Shown in pieces: positions 5,038 to 5,589 of a stretch of DNA of 5,589 nucleotides. Under the pieces are notes generated by a model that made no database searches, had not been told where the DNA came from, and worked only from the letters and a program-made list of their open reading frames with translations. Position 1 is the first letter of the stretch. Each line of letters starts with the position of its first letter. The stretch spans positions 1 to 5,589 of the forward strand of contig JAZNVP010000079.1 of assembly GCA_045592865.1 (NCBI GenBank), written 5' to 3'. Source of the stretch: RGIG9114 sp045592865. Lineage in GTDB: Bacteria > Bacillota > Clostridia > Oscillospirales > JAGBHD01. The translations under genes were made by a program, and so were the position numbers.

Positions 5038-5066
5038 ATTATAACCAAGAAAAGGGGGTTTGTCAA
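5038..5066 (-). promoter_or_regulatory. Consensus promoter of tRNA-Val
   Basis: On the minus strand a perfect TTGACA (5066-5061), 17-bp spacer and perfect TATAAT (5043-5038) lie just before the tRNA; the predicted start, near 5031, leaves a leader of about 5 bases. The -35 box forms the loop and the top of the stem of the preceding gene's terminator hairpin. Confidence 0.92.
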
Positions 5067-5075
5067 CCCCCTTTT
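5050..5075 (-). terminator. Terminator of the PsiE-family gene
   Basis: An 11-bp perfect stem AAAAGGGGGTT/AACCCCCTTTT (5050-5060 with 5065-5075) closes a 4-base loop, followed on the minus strand by CTTGGTT. The T-tail is short and comes mostly from the stem end, so termination may be incomplete and some transcripts could run on into the tRNA. A perfect 12-base palindrome, CGGAAATTTCCG, lies between it and the stop codon (5077-5088). Confidence 0.8.
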
Positions 5076-5093
5076 GCGGAAATTTCCGGTAAA

Positions 5094-5549
5094 TTATCGG
5101 GAAGATACGCTTTCTGCCTGTTCCATGCAGGGTTCTGCGGCCGTTTCCTCTACATCTTCTTCCACCTCGGACAGCTCGATGGTCATCTCACTCTTGGGGA
5201 TCAGGAACCGGCGGATGGCAAACAGACCGGCGATACAGAGCACGCAGGCCACATTGCTCAGGGGGTCGTCGTGGCTGAGGATGACATGCCGGGCGATGGC
5301 CACGATCAGCACCTCCAGCGTGTTGGCGGGGGTCAGATCGATCAGCATGCGGACGAACTCCAGACCCACCACGATGGTCAGGATGTTGTGCAGGTAATTG
5401 TCCAGCGTGGCAAAATACTCCGGCACGGTGAACATCTTATAGATTTCCAGACCCAGCATGCCGATCACCACAAACAGGGTCAGCAGGGCGATAACAAATT
5501 CCATAATGTGCAGGATCTTGCGGAAAAGCTTCTCAACTTTTTCGTGCAT
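5094..5549 (-). CDS. PsiE-family (phosphate-starvation-inducible E-like) membrane protein
   Basis: A 151-residue integral membrane protein of the PsiE family, named for an E. coli gene induced by phosphate starvation; its molecular function is not established. Likely membrane segments are at about 15-38, 52-72, 78-92 and 98-118, with family-like sequence in LDNYLHNILTIVVGLEFVRM (49-68), DLTPANTLEVLIVAIARHVI (71-90) and DDPLSNVACVLCIAGLFAIRRF (94-115). The C-terminal 30 or so residues are acidic (EVEEDVEETAAEP) and probably cytoplasmic. The start is supported by a full AAGGAGGT site (5557-5564), 7 bases upstream. Base use differs from the rest of the window: 38 of 60 G+C in 5221-5280, with many GCC, CTG and ATC codons. 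This suggests different ancestry or a composition boundary. It ends at a terminator that overlaps the tRNA promoter. Confidence 0.85.
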   Translation of the reverse strand: MHEKVEKLFRKILHIMEFVIALLTLFVVIGMLGLEIYKMFTVPEYFATLDNYLHNILTIVVGLEFVRMLIDLTPANTLEVLIVAIARHVILSHDDPLSNVACVLCIAGLFAIRRFLIPKSEMTIELSEVEEDVEETAAEPCMEQAESVSSR

Positions 5550-5578
5550 AGGGCGTACCTCCTTGCCGTTCTGCTGCC

Positions 5579-5584
5579 ATTATA
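5579..5584 (-). promoter_or_regulatory. Probable -10 box of the PsiE-family gene
   Basis: A perfect TATAAT on the minus strand lies 29 bases before the start codon and 14 bases before the AAGGAGGT ribosome site. The matching -35 region would fall outside the window, so the promoter is only half visible. Confidence 0.55.
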
Positions 5585-5589
5585 CACGA

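Noticed and set aside
5074..5397. Plus-strand ORF antisense to the PsiE gene
   Set aside because: Low-complexity Ser/Thr/Arg peptide with no ribosome site, opposite a well-supported membrane protein gene.

Overview
The window looks like chromosomal DNA from an anaerobic, low-G+C Clostridia-type Firmicute, probably gut-associated. This rests on strong AGGAGG-type ribosome sites, TTGACA/TATAAT promoters with TGA-extended -10 boxes, a tRNA gene with encoded CCA, and the protein families present. Taxonomy is inferred from style only; I could not search.

Left part (1-2915, plus strand): the 3' end of an SPFH/Band-7 membrane-scaffold gene closed by a strong terminator; a YtqA-type radical SAM protein behind its own promoter; and a second promoter driving a DUF368 (PopT-like) undecaprenyl-phosphate translocase with a carbohydrate-binding family 9-like protein 7 bp downstream. 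A 20-bp perfect hairpin at 2911-2954 ends this block and also ends the convergent gene on the other strand.

Middle part (2953-4946, minus strand): a FliB-type (flagellin) lysine-N-methylase gene; a 260-bp gene-free stretch packed with hairpins and terminators; and a two-gene operon encoding a four-helix-bundle protein (TIGR02436/23S-IVS type) and a translationally coupled 79-residue two-helix membrane protein. Upstream of that operon's promoter lies a 166-bp array of short palindromes. Its spacers read TGATAT four times on the left and the inverse ATATCA four times on the right. The array abuts a bidirectional terminator and then a tRNA-Val(GAC) gene. This unit (array + four-helix protein + small membrane protein + flanking hairpins beside a tRNA 3' end) is the most interesting part of the window and may be a small mobile or structured-nucleic-acid element.

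Right part (5038-5589, minus strand): the consensus tRNA promoter is built into the terminator hairpin of the preceding gene, which encodes a PsiE-family four-helix membrane protein. That gene is clearly richer in G+C (38 of 60 bases in 5221-5280) than the rest (26 of 60 in 2521-2580; 15 of 60 in 3361-3420), so the tRNA lies at a composition boundary. The genes do not form one pathway. DUF368, and perhaps SPFH and PsiE, concern the membrane or envelope; the radical SAM protein, FliB and the tRNA concern macromolecule modification or translation.
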